DNA of 52,545 nt from Rickettsiaceae bacterium 4572_127 (GTDB lineage Bacteria; Pseudomonadota; Alphaproteobacteria; Rs-D84; NBLK01). The notes beneath the pieces were generated by a model. The model saw only the letters and a program-made list of their open reading frames with translations. It was not told the origin of the DNA and did not search any database. The position numbers and the translations under genes are program-made. Below are positions 41,310 through 49,752 of the stretch, one piece after another (position 1 is the first letter of the stretch; every line of letters begins with the position of its first letter). The stretch lies in assembly GCA_002084505.1 (NCBI GenBank), contig NBLK01000002.1, forward strand, positions 1-52,545, given 5' to 3'.

Positions 41310-42434
41310 CTATTTATCTTTTTTCAATTTTTCATCTAAATAAAGCCCGCTCAATCCCCAGAATTTTTTGAAATTTCCCAGCTCATTTTTATCACTTTTT
41401 TTGCCGCTAAAAACGGCTTTTACGAGTATATTCTTAGGTGTATGAGTGTGTGCTACAAACTCTATAATCTGTGTTTTATAACCAAAAGAATTTAAAGTCA
41501 TACAACGATAAGCATCCGTAACTAGACTCGCTACCCGCTCTTTAATCAACCCATAGGACAGCATCTCTTTTAATTTCTCCGACTTAATTTTAGTGAAAAA
41601 CTCATGCTGACAGCACGGGGCAGAAAGTAATAATTTAACATTCCCCTTGATGGCTTTTGCTATCGTATCGTCCGTAGCAGTATTGCAAGCATGAAGACTA
41701 ATCACAACATCTGGGTTTTTGAAATCATAGTCATCAATAGAACTTTCAATAAAATGCAATTTATCATAACCAAGTTTTTTTGCTATTTTTGAGCATTTTT
41801 CTATAAGCATTTTATTGCTATCAACTCCCGTTATATGCACGCTCCATTTTTTTATTTCCTTTAAGTAATGATATAAGGCGAAAGTTAAATAAGCCTTTCC
41901 GCATCCCATATCTACAATCTCCATTGGAGCGCATTTTGGGAAATCCGCTTGAAAAATCTCTATGAATTTATTTATTTGAATAAATTTGTCCGTTTTGCCT
42001 TTGTAAGGAATTCCTTGCTTGTTTGTAATTTCTAGCTCATGTAGAAACGGATAAAAAACTCCTCGTTGGAAAATATGATTTTTCTTAGAATTATGATCTG
42101 TCGAGACAACTTTTTTCGTAGCAGGCATTTCTTTGCGACGAATTTTTTTACCTACTTTGGAATAGTGAAAATCAGCAGACGGCGTAAACACCATTGCATT
42201 TGTGAATGATTTTTCAAATAAATTGCGGATTGTTTTTTCGGCTTCCTTCAAAGTGAGGTTTTTATGATATGCTTTTTTTTGATCATACGAAGTCATCTGA
42301 TATAGCACTTCATTTTTAGTTTCAAAAGGGCGAATTTCCACCCTGCGAAATTGCTCGCCTTTTATTGCTCCTGTGAGTTTGATAATGGCGAATAAGCCGT
42401 TTTTAGCGAAGAATTCTGCGAATGTTTTTTTCAT
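41310..42434 (-). CDS. SAM-dependent methyltransferase (type 32 domain)
   Basis: 374 residues. A Lys/Arg-rich N-terminal domain (1-150) precedes a Rossmann methyltransferase with motif I VDMGCGKAYLTFALYHYL, VDSNKMLIEKC and VVISLHACNTATDDTIAKAI, then LLSAPCCQHEF. The SLHAC and PCCQ motifs mark the Methyltransf_32 group, in which the target is often an RNA. The substrate is unknown. One base separates it from the GNAT gene upstream. Confidence 0.75.
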   Translation of the reverse strand: MKKTFAEFFAKNGLFAIIKLTGAIKGEQFRRVEIRPFETKNEVLYQMTSYDQKKAYHKNLTLKEAEKTIRNLFEKSFTNAMVFTPSADFHYSKVGKKIRRKEMPATKKVVSTDHNSKKNHIFQRGVFYPFLHELEITNKQGIPYKGKTDKFIQINKFIEIFQADFPKCAPMEIVDMGCGKAYLTFALYHYLKEIKKWSVHITGVDSNKMLIEKCSKIAKKLGYDKLHFIESSIDDYDFKNPDVVISLHACNTATDDTIAKAIKGNVKLLLSAPCCQHEFFTKIKSEKLKEMLSYGLIKERVASLVTDAYRCMTLNSFGYKTQIIEFVAHTHTPKNILVKAVFSGKKSDKNELGNFKKFWGLSGLYLDEKLKKDK

Positions 42435-42435
42435 T

Positions 42436-42921
42436 TTATTTAAACCTTTTTATCATTTGTAAATGCTCTTTAACATCATCTAGTCCAACCTGAATAGGAT
42501 TCGGATTAAAAACAAATCCACAGGATTTATGTAATTTTATAGATGCTGGATTGTCTTTTTCTACATTACTTAATATTGTAAATTTCTTTTTATTGGAGAC
42601 AAGTCTACAGACTTCATTTAAAAACAGTTTGCCAAAACCTTTTCCACGAAAAAAAGGAGAGACTAAAATAGGTTCAATTAAATATGTGTGTTCTAGGACA
42701 AGCGGTAGGCGAACATAACCAATTAGCTTTTTTTCAAGAAACATTCCGTGTAATAAAATATCTTTTTTTGAGATTGCTTCTTCTAAAAAATTATTTTGGA
42801 TTTTGAAGATTTTTTCAGTTCTTGCTTTTTCAGGTCTATCGCTCATAACGAGAGAGTTTAATTGATCTAAATTTTTTTTATTTTTTACGGATTTAAACGA
42901 GGGCAATAGCTTTTTTTTCAT
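42436..42921 (-). CDS. GNAT-family N-acetyltransferase
   Basis: 161 residues with GNAT motifs: IEPILVSPFFRGKGFGKLFLNEV (R/Q-x-x-G-x-G acetyl-CoA loop) and NVEKDNPASIKLHKSCGFVFN. The substrate is unknown. It lies between an MFS transporter and the methyltransferase in the packed row. Confidence 0.85.
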   Translation of the reverse strand: MKKKLLPSFKSVKNKKNLDQLNSLVMSDRPEKARTEKIFKIQNNFLEEAISKKDILLHGMFLEKKLIGYVRLPLVLEHTYLIEPILVSPFFRGKGFGKLFLNEVCRLVSNKKKFTILSNVEKDNPASIKLHKSCGFVFNPNPIQVGLDDVKEHLQMIKRFK

Positions 42922-42924
42922 GTT

Positions 42925-44085
42925 TTATCTCTTTTTTAAGGTTGCTATTAAAACAATATACACACTTAAAATTACAAAAGCTAGAACAATAAATCCAGTT
43001 TGATAAGAAGTTTTGTGAATTAAAACCCCAATCCCACCAGCAAAAAAAGCTGAGACTATTTGCATCATTTGTCCCCTCACAGATAGAAGAGTTGCTTTGA
43101 ATCGGCTTTTACCTATCTTTTGAAGCAGAAGTGTATTTTCAATTTGTGAGACTCCCCATTCTAAAGAATTTAGCAAAATAAATATCGTTGCCACAAAATA
43201 CAGATTACTGAAAAACCCAAGGACACCGACTAGGATAATATAAGTGATAAACTTAAATGTTACGAGCGATTTTAGAGAGAAATATCTTTGAAATCGTCCG
43301 CTAAAAAATAACAATAAGGATGCGATTCCTCTTCCCACTCCTAATAAAATACCAAAATAGATAACAGGGATTTCGAGAAGTTCTTGGTAAGGTCCTCTAA
43401 AAGCACTTAATGCATATCCTACTCCGGAGATGAAAGCAAAGAAAATAGCCCATTTTAGAAATCCGCTTTCTTTACCTTTTTGTATAACTTGTTTGAAATT
43501 AGTCGCTGAAATTTCTTTGATTTTTTCTGCTTTTATTTTTGGAGAAACGAACGAAATGGCTGTTATTAAGCCTATAAAATCTATGAATAAAGCAATTAAA
43601 AAAGGCAGTCTATAACTTATATTTACCAAGAGTGGGACTAAAATTGTTAGAATTATTGGAACAGCAAAACCGATTGATTTAATCTTTCCCATCACTTTGC
43701 CGTAGTCATTTTCTCGTTTAAGTGTAATTAAAGTTTCGTGCATAAAGGCACTAGCGGTTCCACTCGTAAATGCAAAAGCAAGACTCAAAAGTATAGACCC
43801 AAAGGATAAGAAATAAAGATTGGTTCCCATTAAAAAACAAGATGTTGAAAGGATCATGAAAATCCTAGAAAGAACTAATGTTCTTTTATGACCTATTTTG
43901 TCCGAAAGATAACCGCTAGGAATTTCAAATAAAAAGCCTGCGAGATTCCCAAGTAATAAAATCACTCCAACATTTTGAATCGTAATATCTGGAATGGTCA
44001 TGTAATAGACACTCAAAATAGCAACGAAAATCCGCTTGTTAGTTATGTTAAAAATCGTAAATTTCCAAATGTTACTTTCTAGCAT
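42925..44085 (-). CDS. MFS transporter
   Basis: 386 residues with about twelve spans. The loop 2-3 signature is present as IPSGYLSDKIGHKRTLVLSR. The pattern resembles small-molecule exporters. GGAG five bases before the ATG at 44085 fixes the start (MLESNIWK); an in-frame ATG at 44109 has no ribosome site. It overlaps the CYTH gene by 14 bases. Confidence 0.85.
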   Translation of the reverse strand: MLESNIWKFTIFNITNKRIFVAILSVYYMTIPDITIQNVGVILLLGNLAGFLFEIPSGYLSDKIGHKRTLVLSRIFMILSTSCFLMGTNLYFLSFGSILLSLAFAFTSGTASAFMHETLITLKRENDYGKVMGKIKSIGFAVPIILTILVPLLVNISYRLPFLIALFIDFIGLITAISFVSPKIKAEKIKEISATNFKQVIQKGKESGFLKWAIFFAFISGVGYALSAFRGPYQELLEIPVIYFGILLGVGRGIASLLLFFSGRFQRYFSLKSLVTFKFITYIILVGVLGFFSNLYFVATIFILLNSLEWGVSQIENTLLLQKIGKSRFKATLLSVRGQMMQIVSAFFAGGIGVLIHKTSYQTGFIVLAFVILSVYIVLIATLKKR

Positions 44086-44644
44086 TTTTTCTCCAAAGTA
44101 ATTGAACATATCCAGTTTTTACATGTTCAAAAACGGTGATTCCAGCGTTTTTCAAAAAATTATCAATTAAATCAAATGCCTCTCTTGGGCTTTTTGCTGA
44201 TGAGCTGTTGTATTCAATTTCTACAAAATCACCAAGTCCAACAACATTATCAAACTCGACTAAAAGTTCTCCACAAGAATAAGAGCGACGAGTTTTTTCT
44301 ACTTTTGCAGTTTCCTTAAATCCAAGAGTTCTAAAAATTTTCTCTGTTGATTTTCCATCAGATAAATTTGATTCGTATTCATCGGCGTATGCAGGCATTT
44401 CAGGTGTTTCTTTATGCCAGTTTTTATAGGTAATTGAATCTCCCTTTTCAGAAAAACGAACACGAATAAATTCCTTAGCATCCAAACCGTCTTTCGTGTC
44501 AAATAAAAATGTTTTATGGGGTGGATCAAAGTAAACATCAGTCTGTTTTTTTTCTCCAAGAAATTTCCCATTAGCAGATAAATAACTTAGTAGCAACTTT
44601 TTGTCTTTTAATTTGATAGTAATTTCAATTTCTAGGTCTTTCAT
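44072..44644 (-). CDS. CYTH-domain protein (CyaB/ThTPase-like)
   Basis: 190 residues with the CYTH signature EIEITIKL near the N-terminus, then QTDVYFDPP, FIRVRFSE, ITYKNWHKE and VEKTRRSYSCGELLVEFDNVVGLGDFVEIEY, forming the triphosphate tunnel. Members hydrolyse inorganic or thiamine triphosphate or cyclise ATP; the CyaB-type length fits. It starts by one-base overlap (TAATG) with the gene upstream. Confidence 0.85.
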   Translation of the reverse strand: MKDLEIEITIKLKDKKLLLSYLSANGKFLGEKKQTDVYFDPPHKTFLFDTKDGLDAKEFIRVRFSEKGDSITYKNWHKETPEMPAYADEYESNLSDGKSTEKIFRTLGFKETAKVEKTRRSYSCGELLVEFDNVVGLGDFVEIEYNSSSAKSPREAFDLIDNFLKNAGITVFEHVKTGYVQLLWRKNARK

Positions 44645-45054
44645 TATAATTCCTTTAATATATCTTCAGTTCTTTCTACTACATCGTCTTCATATTCTAA
44701 TTTTTCGAAAGAGAGTGGTTTTATTGATGCTAAATTTTTCTTTAATGAGAAAAATTTAACGGCTTTTTTAAGTTTTTTTGCTAGTTTTATTTCCTCAATA
44801 ACGCCATCTGAAATAATTCCAAAAACCCAAATTTCGTCAGAAACATGAACATAGGAATTATTGCCTTGCCGAATGGTGTCTCGATCAACAGAGTCTAATA
44901 AAAAATATTCAAACGACATAAACGGATTTATAGGAACATATTTTTCGAGTAATACGAACTTGCAAATAAACTGTCTCATAAAAAAGGTATCTTTTGAATG
45001 AGCTGTATAAACAACAGGAAGTCTTTTGTGTAATTTTGATGCCGGGTGATTCAT
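44644..45054 (-). CDS. Nucleoside 2-deoxyribosyltransferase-like protein
   Basis: 136 residues. VPINPFMSFEYFLLDSVDRD, YVHVSDEIWVFGIISDGVIEEIKLAKKLKKAVKFFSL resembles the small Rossmann-like N-deoxyribosyltransferase group (DUF4406-like), in which an S-D-G-V-x-x-E-I motif lies at the active site. The reaction is unknown. It lies between Nudix and CYTH genes, which both act on phosphorylated nucleotides or polyphosphates. Family call is by eye. Confidence 0.55.
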   Translation of the reverse strand: MNHPASKLHKRLPVVYTAHSKDTFFMRQFICKFVLLEKYVPINPFMSFEYFLLDSVDRDTIRQGNNSYVHVSDEIWVFGIISDGVIEEIKLAKKLKKAVKFFSLKKNLASIKPLSFEKLEYEDDVVERTEDILKEL

Positions 45055-45055
45055 T

Positions 45056-45613
45056 TTATTCCCTTTCTTTTAAAAAAAATTTTAGTTTTTTCATAAATCG
45101 TTCAAAATGTTCGTCAGTTTTCCCATAAGGAATTTTATCAAAATCAAACCACTTTATACTATGAAATTCTTCTTCGGCATATTTAAAATCCTGTTTGCAA
45201 TTTCCATTCATTAGATACCAAAGTGAAACATCAGTGTGGATATATTCAGGATTTCCGACAGTTTCAGTTACTGTTAAAAACAGCGGAATAGCCGTTATTA
45301 AGCTCGGTTTTACAGATAATTCTTCTTCTAATTCTCGCTCAGCAGTAATCTGCGGAAACTCATTTATCTCAACATGTCCGCCTGTCGGCAACCATAATCC
45401 AGATTTTTTATGCTCAGTTAAAAGAATCTTTTTATTTTTTATATCGATTACAACAGCATAAGAAACTAAATGCTTTGGAGGTGTTTTATGTTTTTTAATT
45501 CTAAAAATATCAGCCCCAGAATCAATCCAGTCTAATGCATTTTGAATATGATCGCTTTCTAAATTATCAATAGGTGAAATTTGTTTTATTAAATTGTAGA
45601 TTTGATTTCGCAT
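45056..45613 (-). CDS. Nudix hydrolase
   Basis: 185 residues. The Nudix box spans GHVEINEFPQITAERELEEE with Leu in place of the final Gly of the consensus. It opens with LVSYAVVIDIKNKKILLTEHKKSGLWLPTGGH. It hydrolyses a nucleoside diphosphate linked to another group; the substrate is unknown. GGAG with five bases to the ATG at 45613 fixes the start; the longer frame lacks a ribosome site. It is the first gene of the packed row down to 40782. Confidence 0.85.
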   Translation of the reverse strand: MRNQIYNLIKQISPIDNLESDHIQNALDWIDSGADIFRIKKHKTPPKHLVSYAVVIDIKNKKILLTEHKKSGLWLPTGGHVEINEFPQITAERELEEELSVKPSLITAIPLFLTVTETVGNPEYIHTDVSLWYLMNGNCKQDFKYAEEEFHSIKWFDFDKIPYGKTDEHFERFMKKLKFFLKERE

Positions 45614-45683
45614 GAGAACTCCTTTTTTACGAACTAAAATCATAATAAAGCAGAGTCGAAATAAAGCAAGCTGTTTTTCACTG

Positions 45684-45725
45684 TTCCACATAATATATAA
45701 CAGAACATAAAATTATTATGGGGAA
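45684..45725. repeat. CCACATAA hairpin, copy 2
   Basis: TTCCACATAATA (45684-45695) and TATTATGGGGAA (45714-45725) pair over 12 bases with one mismatch and an 18-base loop. It lies between the Nudix gene and tRNA-His, on the upstream side of both. Confidence 0.65.
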
Positions 45726-45743
45726 TGATGTCTTTTTATTTTC

Positions 45744-45772
45744 TTGACTCAGGGATAGAAATGTTTTATAAT
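45744..45772 (+). promoter_or_regulatory. Promoter of tRNA-His
   Basis: TTGACT (45744-45749), a 17-base spacer and a perfect TATAAT (45767-45772) place the start point near 45779, six bases before the tRNA. Confidence 0.8.
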
Positions 45773-45784
45773 TTTGGACTATAT

Positions 45785-45862
45785 GGCGGGTGTAGCTCAG
45801 TTGGTTAGAGCGCTGGTTTGTGGTACCGGAGGCCGCGGATTCGAGTTCCGTCACTCGCCCCA
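45785..45862 (+). tRNA. tRNA-His (GTG)
   Basis: A full cloverleaf. The acceptor stem GCGGGTG pairs with CACTCGC, and G(-1) at 45785 pairs with C73 (45859), the identity pair of tRNA-His. The anticodon arm CTGGT-TTGTGGT-ACCGG gives anticodon GTG, and the T-arm contains TTCGAGT. CCA is encoded (45860-45862). Good promoter upstream. Confidence 0.93.
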
Positions 45863-45875
45863 TATTAAAAATATG

Positions 45876-46916
45876 TTAAAATTTATAATCCTTGGTTTCA
45901 AATAACTCTTCTGCTGTTGTAGCTATTTTAACTTTATCTTTTTCTAAAAGTGCTGGATATTCTAATTTTAGTTTTCCATAAAAGGCTTGTAAAAAAGGCT
46001 CAGACGGATCAGTAGGATCGCCCCATTTAGCCTCTTCTATTATATTAGGTCTTTTGTATTTTTTGATAATACCAACCCAAAATTTTTTCCTCTTTTCCAT
46101 TTGCTGATAAACATAAGTTGCCCCAATTCCTTCAATTTCATTAACATCATTTCGATAAATCACTTTATAGACCAGATGCTCCGTTAAGTTAGAAGTAAAC
46201 CAAATTTCAATCTCTTCCCCTGTCTTAAATCTAGCAAGTTTAATTTTTTCTACATATTCCATTTTGTTTTTCTGAGCCGTTCCTATTATACATCCCTCAA
46301 TCGCCTTAGGAGTTTTTGCTCCTTTTTGCCGGCAGGAATAATTATAATTGTGCTTATATAATACCGGAATTTTTGTTTTCATTTCAATAATACTATATCC
46401 CATTTTAGGAAAAATATATGATTTCAAATAAGGATAAGTCGCTTCAAGAGAAATTCCCGCAATATCAAAAGATTGAATAATAGGTAACTTGTCGGCTAGC
46501 AAACTGTCTTCAATTTGAGTTTTTTTATCATTAGAGTTGCCGATAAGATTGTCTAAAAATCCCTGCCCAAAAACAGAGGAGGAAATAAAAATAAAAACAC
46601 AAAGTAGTTTTTTTATTTTACCCCTCCCCAAAATAGCAGAGCTATTTTGACCCTCCCGCAAGGGGTGGGTGATATAGTCAAAACAATTAAGGTTGTCCGC
46701 AGAATTGCCAAAATTTTTCGAGGTATTTTCAATCGTTTTTTGAAAATTGTATATCATACATTTTTCGAAAAACTGTTGCAAAAGAACCGAAAAAGAAGGC
46801 GAGTATGCGTATAATTTTTTTAAAAAAACACTGCAAGAAAAAAAGAAAAAAAGAACAAGATTAATTGTTTTGACTATAAGTCGGAAAAGTGCGAATAAGC
46901 CGTTTTTAAGCATCAT
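45876..46916 (-). CDS. Unknown secreted protein with a repeat in its reading frame
   Basis: The frame runs 346 codons. Residues 81-99 (THPLREGQNSSAILGRGK region) are a translation of a CCTCCCC hairpin repeat. Residues 102-118 (KKLLCVFIFISSSVFGQ) look like a signal peptide, followed by the real-looking mature protein (IIQSFDIAGISLEATYPYL to the end), which I do not recognise. No standard start codon lies between repeat and signal peptide; the repeat supplies GGGGAGGGG just before an ATA codon. The first start is an ATG at 46916 with GAGGTGAAAA, overlapping the valS stop. Either a fused frame is translated or the original start was destroyed. Confidence 0.6.
   Translation of the reverse strand: MMLKNGLFALFRLIVKTINLVLFFFFSCSVFLKKLYAYSPSFSVLLQQFFEKCMIYNFQKTIENTSKNFGNSADNLNCFDYITHPLREGQNSSAILGRGKIKKLLCVFIFISSSVFGQGFLDNLIGNSNDKKTQIEDSLLADKLPIIQSFDIAGISLEATYPYLKSYIFPKMGYSIIEMKTKIPVLYKHNYNYSCRQKGAKTPKAIEGCIIGTAQKNKMEYVEKIKLARFKTGEEIEIWFTSNLTEHLVYKVIYRNDVNEIEGIGATYVYQQMEKRKKFWVGIIKKYKRPNIIEEAKWGDPTDPSEPFLQAFYGKLKLEYPALLEKDKVKIATTAEELFETKDYKF
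46617..46673 (-). repeat. CCTCCCC hairpin repeat inside an open frame
   Basis: On the minus strand this is a full copy of the repeat also found at 4348, 26310, 26577 (inverted) and 49443: ATCACCCACCCCTTGCGGG, then CAAAATAGC/GCTATTTTG. It is in frame with the ORF at 45876-46916. Confidence 0.85.
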
Positions 46917-49419
46917 TTTTCACCTCAAAATCAACACCCATTCCTTTGCCTTCTATGAAAAAAATTTGTTCTTTTTTTTGCACTCGCAATATTGAACACA
47001 AAGAAAGAATATGTCTTCTTAGTTCTATAATTGTATCGGTAGTTGTATGAATAGTAAGTGATTTTAATTTAGAGCTATTGGCAACTTTTTGATAAGTTCT
47101 TTTCTTTCTAACTAAATTTAGAACACCAAGAATACCAACTGTCTCATCCATTAGAAATGAGATGTCTGTGTCTCCATCTGAAAGTTTCAAGTCATTAAAA
47201 TAAGTTTCATCCTTTTTAGGAAAATCCGTAATATGAATCGACTCAGTTTTTTCAAAAGGTTTATAAATTTGTTGATAAAGCTCTTCTGTTACAAAAGGAA
47301 TAAAAGGAGCATATAGACCTAGAATTTTTCGCAAAACTTTCCAAAGTGTCCACTGGGCAGAATAACGATTCTTGTCATCAAACAATTCTTCATTCCAAAA
47401 CCGCTCTTTAATCATTTCTAAATACCTATCACAAAAATCATTCCAGAAAAAACTTTCAACAGATTCTTTCGCCATAGCAAAATCATGATTCCCAAAATGT
47501 TTTTCTATTTCTTCAATTGTTAAATAGAGTTTGTATAAAATCCACCTATCTTCAATAGGCATATTTGTAGGAGTTTTTTTTTCTTCAAAATCTCCTAAAT
47601 ATCCAATAGCAAATTTAGATGCATTCCACAGCTTCAAAACAGTCTTTTTTCCTTTTTTCATTTCTTTCTCACTGTATTTTTGATCTGTTCCAAGTCGTGC
47701 GGAATAAGCCCAAAGCCTAAAAGCATCAGCTCCAAATTTCCCCATAACTGGTATCGGCAAATAAGGATTGTAGCCGTCTTTATCTGTGTATTTTACCATA
47801 TGTCGTTTTGAGATTTTTTTACCTTGCTCGTTCTGCCCATGCCCTGAGATAACGATATCTTTCCAAGGAACAGAATTTGTGTGCAAGTGAGATTTTACAA
47901 TAGTATAAAAAGTCCAAGTTCTAATAATTTCGTGAGCCTGAACTCTTATAGACATGGGATAGATATTTTTACTTCCAAAGCTATTTGGGGCATCGCTCCA
48001 ATTAGAATTTATCAAAGGCGAAATCGACGAGGTCATCCAAGTATCCATAACATCTTGCTCGCCAGTAATTTTACTAGAACCACACTTAGGGCATTTATCA
48101 AGATGGCATTTATCTTTTCTAGGATCAACAGGCAGGTTTTCTTTTTTAGCTAAAATAACTTCACCACATTCACAAAACCACAGAGGAAAAGGAACTCCAT
48201 AAAATCGCTGACGAGAGATATTCCAATCGTATTTCAATCCATTTACCCAATCTTCATAACGAGATTTTAAGTGAGTCGGATGCCAATTTATTTCATTTCC
48301 TCGGTCTAATAGTTCATTTTTTATATCCATATATCTTATAAACCATTGCGGAGCAGGGAGGTATTCAACAGGAACTTCTGTTCGTTCTGAAATAGCAATA
48401 ACTTGATCTACTTTTTTTTCAGCACGAATAAAATCTAATTCTTTTAATTTTGCGACAACTTTCGATTTAGCCTCTTCAACTGCGATGCCTTCAAAATCAC
48501 CAGCAAGATCATTTAGCTTTCCATCTATCGTAATGCAAATTCGCAAAGGCAGAGAATCTTCTTTCCATTTCTTCACATCTTCCGCGTCTCCAAAAGTACA
48601 AACCATCATTAGCCCAGTTCCGAAATCTTTTTTAACTTCGTTTGAAGATTTAATTTCCACCGTATGATTAGACAGAGGAACAATTGCTTTTTTACCAATT
48701 AGTTTTTTGTATCTCTCGTCAGTTGGATTGCAGTAAAGAGCTACACATGCAAATAAAAACTGCGGACGAGTTGTAGAAATAATCAGCTCATTTCCATTTT
48801 CAGACTTAAAAGCAATGTCATATAATTTACCTTTACGAGTGATGGTCTCCACATCCGCCTGAGCCAAAGAAGAATGCAGTTTTGTGTCCCATTGAACAGG
48901 ATCATCGTTGCGATAAATCTTTCCCTTTTCATACAGGTCTATAAAAGACATTTGAGATGCATGTGAACTAGTATCATCAATAGTTGAGTATTGTAAATTC
49001 CAATCGATAGAAAGCCCCAGTGTTTGCCAAATTTTTTCATAATTTACACGACATCGAGAGGTTTCTTCAAGGCATAGCTCACGAAAGTCTTGCGGAGAAA
49101 TAGTTTTTTTGTTTACCTTATGAGTTTGCTCAACATATCGTTCAGTCGGCAATCCGTTGTCATCATATCCCATTGGATAAAAAACATTTTTCCCCTTCAT
49201 TCGTTGATAGCGAATAATTGCATCGGGATGTGAGTAGCTCATCATATGCCCAACATGTAAATGCAAAGCAGAAGTATATGGCGGAGGGGTATCCACAGAA
49301 AAGATTTCTTTATTTGAGTTTTTTTGAAAAGAGTAAAAATCATTTTCTTTCCAGAATCTCTTAATTTTCTTTTCAACTTCTATGTGATTAAAAATTTTAT
49401 CTAACTCAGGGAGTTTCAT
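46906..49419 (-). CDS. valS: Valyl-tRNA synthetase
   Basis: ValRS charges tRNA-Val and edits Thr-tRNA. The 837-residue protein has HVGH (55-58, the HIGH box), the editing domain with STTRPQFLFACVALYCNP and DFGTGLMMVCTFGDAEDV, a zinc region (CECGEV and CHLDKCPKCG) and KKISKRHM (KMSKS box). YPMGYDDNGLPTERYVEQ and the general pattern resemble the archaeal-type ValRS reported in Rickettsia more than the usual bacterial form. No C-terminal Val-tRNA coiled coil is obvious. Its stop overlaps the next ORF start. Confidence 0.93.
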   Translation of the reverse strand: MKLPELDKIFNHIEVEKKIKRFWKENDFYSFQKNSNKEIFSVDTPPPYTSALHLHVGHMMSYSHPDAIIRYQRMKGKNVFYPMGYDDNGLPTERYVEQTHKVNKKTISPQDFRELCLEETSRCRVNYEKIWQTLGLSIDWNLQYSTIDDTSSHASQMSFIDLYEKGKIYRNDDPVQWDTKLHSSLAQADVETITRKGKLYDIAFKSENGNELIISTTRPQFLFACVALYCNPTDERYKKLIGKKAIVPLSNHTVEIKSSNEVKKDFGTGLMMVCTFGDAEDVKKWKEDSLPLRICITIDGKLNDLAGDFEGIAVEEAKSKVVAKLKELDFIRAEKKVDQVIAISERTEVPVEYLPAPQWFIRYMDIKNELLDRGNEINWHPTHLKSRYEDWVNGLKYDWNISRQRFYGVPFPLWFCECGEVILAKKENLPVDPRKDKCHLDKCPKCGSSKITGEQDVMDTWMTSSISPLINSNWSDAPNSFGSKNIYPMSIRVQAHEIIRTWTFYTIVKSHLHTNSVPWKDIVISGHGQNEQGKKISKRHMVKYTDKDGYNPYLPIPVMGKFGADAFRLWAYSARLGTDQKYSEKEMKKGKKTVLKLWNASKFAIGYLGDFEEKKTPTNMPIEDRWILYKLYLTIEEIEKHFGNHDFAMAKESVESFFWNDFCDRYLEMIKERFWNEELFDDKNRYSAQWTLWKVLRKILGLYAPFIPFVTEELYQQIYKPFEKTESIHITDFPKKDETYFNDLKLSDGDTDISFLMDETVGILGVLNLVRKKRTYQKVANSSKLKSLTIHTTTDTIIELRRHILSLCSILRVQKKEQIFFIEGKGMGVDFEVKNDA

Positions 49420-49442
49420 TTTTTTCCTTTTTATACTTTCTT

Positions 49443-49500
49443 ATCACCCACCCCTTGTGGGAGGGTCAAAATAGTTCTTACTATTTTGGGGCGGGGTAAA
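49443..49500. repeat. CCTCCCC hairpin repeat upstream of valS
   Basis: ATCACCCACCCCTTGTGGG, then TCAAAATAGT and ACTATTTTGGGGCGGGGT. One full copy, between the orphan HicB-like gene and valS, where it might terminate the former. Confidence 0.85.
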
Positions 49501-49521
49501 TCAATTTTGATTTGAAATTAT

Positions 49522-49674
49522 TTATTTTGAATCCTCAAAATACAACTCAACTGCTTCAACTAGATTTTCCTTAGCTTCTTTTTCAGTCTCTCCAAAAGAA
49601 GAAATATCTACATCTAAGCACTGAGAAATAAAAAACTTATCTTCTTTGTAAGTTACGAAATTAATCTTAGTCAT
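49522..49674 (-). CDS. Orphan HicB-like antitoxin
   Basis: A 50-residue protein, MTKINFVTYKEDKFFISQCL then DVDISSFGETEKEAKENLVE and AVELYFEDSK. This is the HicB partial-RNase-H fold pattern: beta strand, C-L-D-x-x-x-S-x-G-x-T-x-x-E-A. AAGGATAATT precedes the ATG. HicB normally pairs with a HicA mRNA interferase of about 60 residues; no such gene fits in the flanking gaps. It may be a lone regulator or a remnant. Confidence 0.75.
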   Translation of the reverse strand: MTKINFVTYKEDKFFISQCLDVDISSFGETEKEAKENLVEAVELYFEDSK

Positions 49675-49703
49675 AATTATCCTTTTTATTTAGTCTCATT
49701 TTA

Positions 49704-49732
49704 ACTATAAAGAGTTATTAGAAATAAATCAA
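49704..49732 (-). promoter_or_regulatory. Promoter of the HicB-like gene
   Basis: On the minus strand TTGATT (49727-49732), a 17-base spacer and TATAGT (49704-49709). The start point would be near 49697, giving a leader of about 23 bases with AAGGA. Confidence 0.6.
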
Positions 49733-49752
49733 GAAAGGATTTTACAGAGAAG

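Noticed and set aside
45678..45863. 61-codon minus-strand frame across tRNA-His
   Set aside because: It is antisense to a clear tRNA with its own promoter.
42388..46908. An 18-base identity (GCGAATAAGCCGTTTTTA) between the methyltransferase start at 42.4 kb and the ORF start at 46.9 kb
   Set aside because: Both encode K-N-G-L-F-A near an N-terminus, but the match does not extend and could be chance or a small duplication; not enough to call a repeat.
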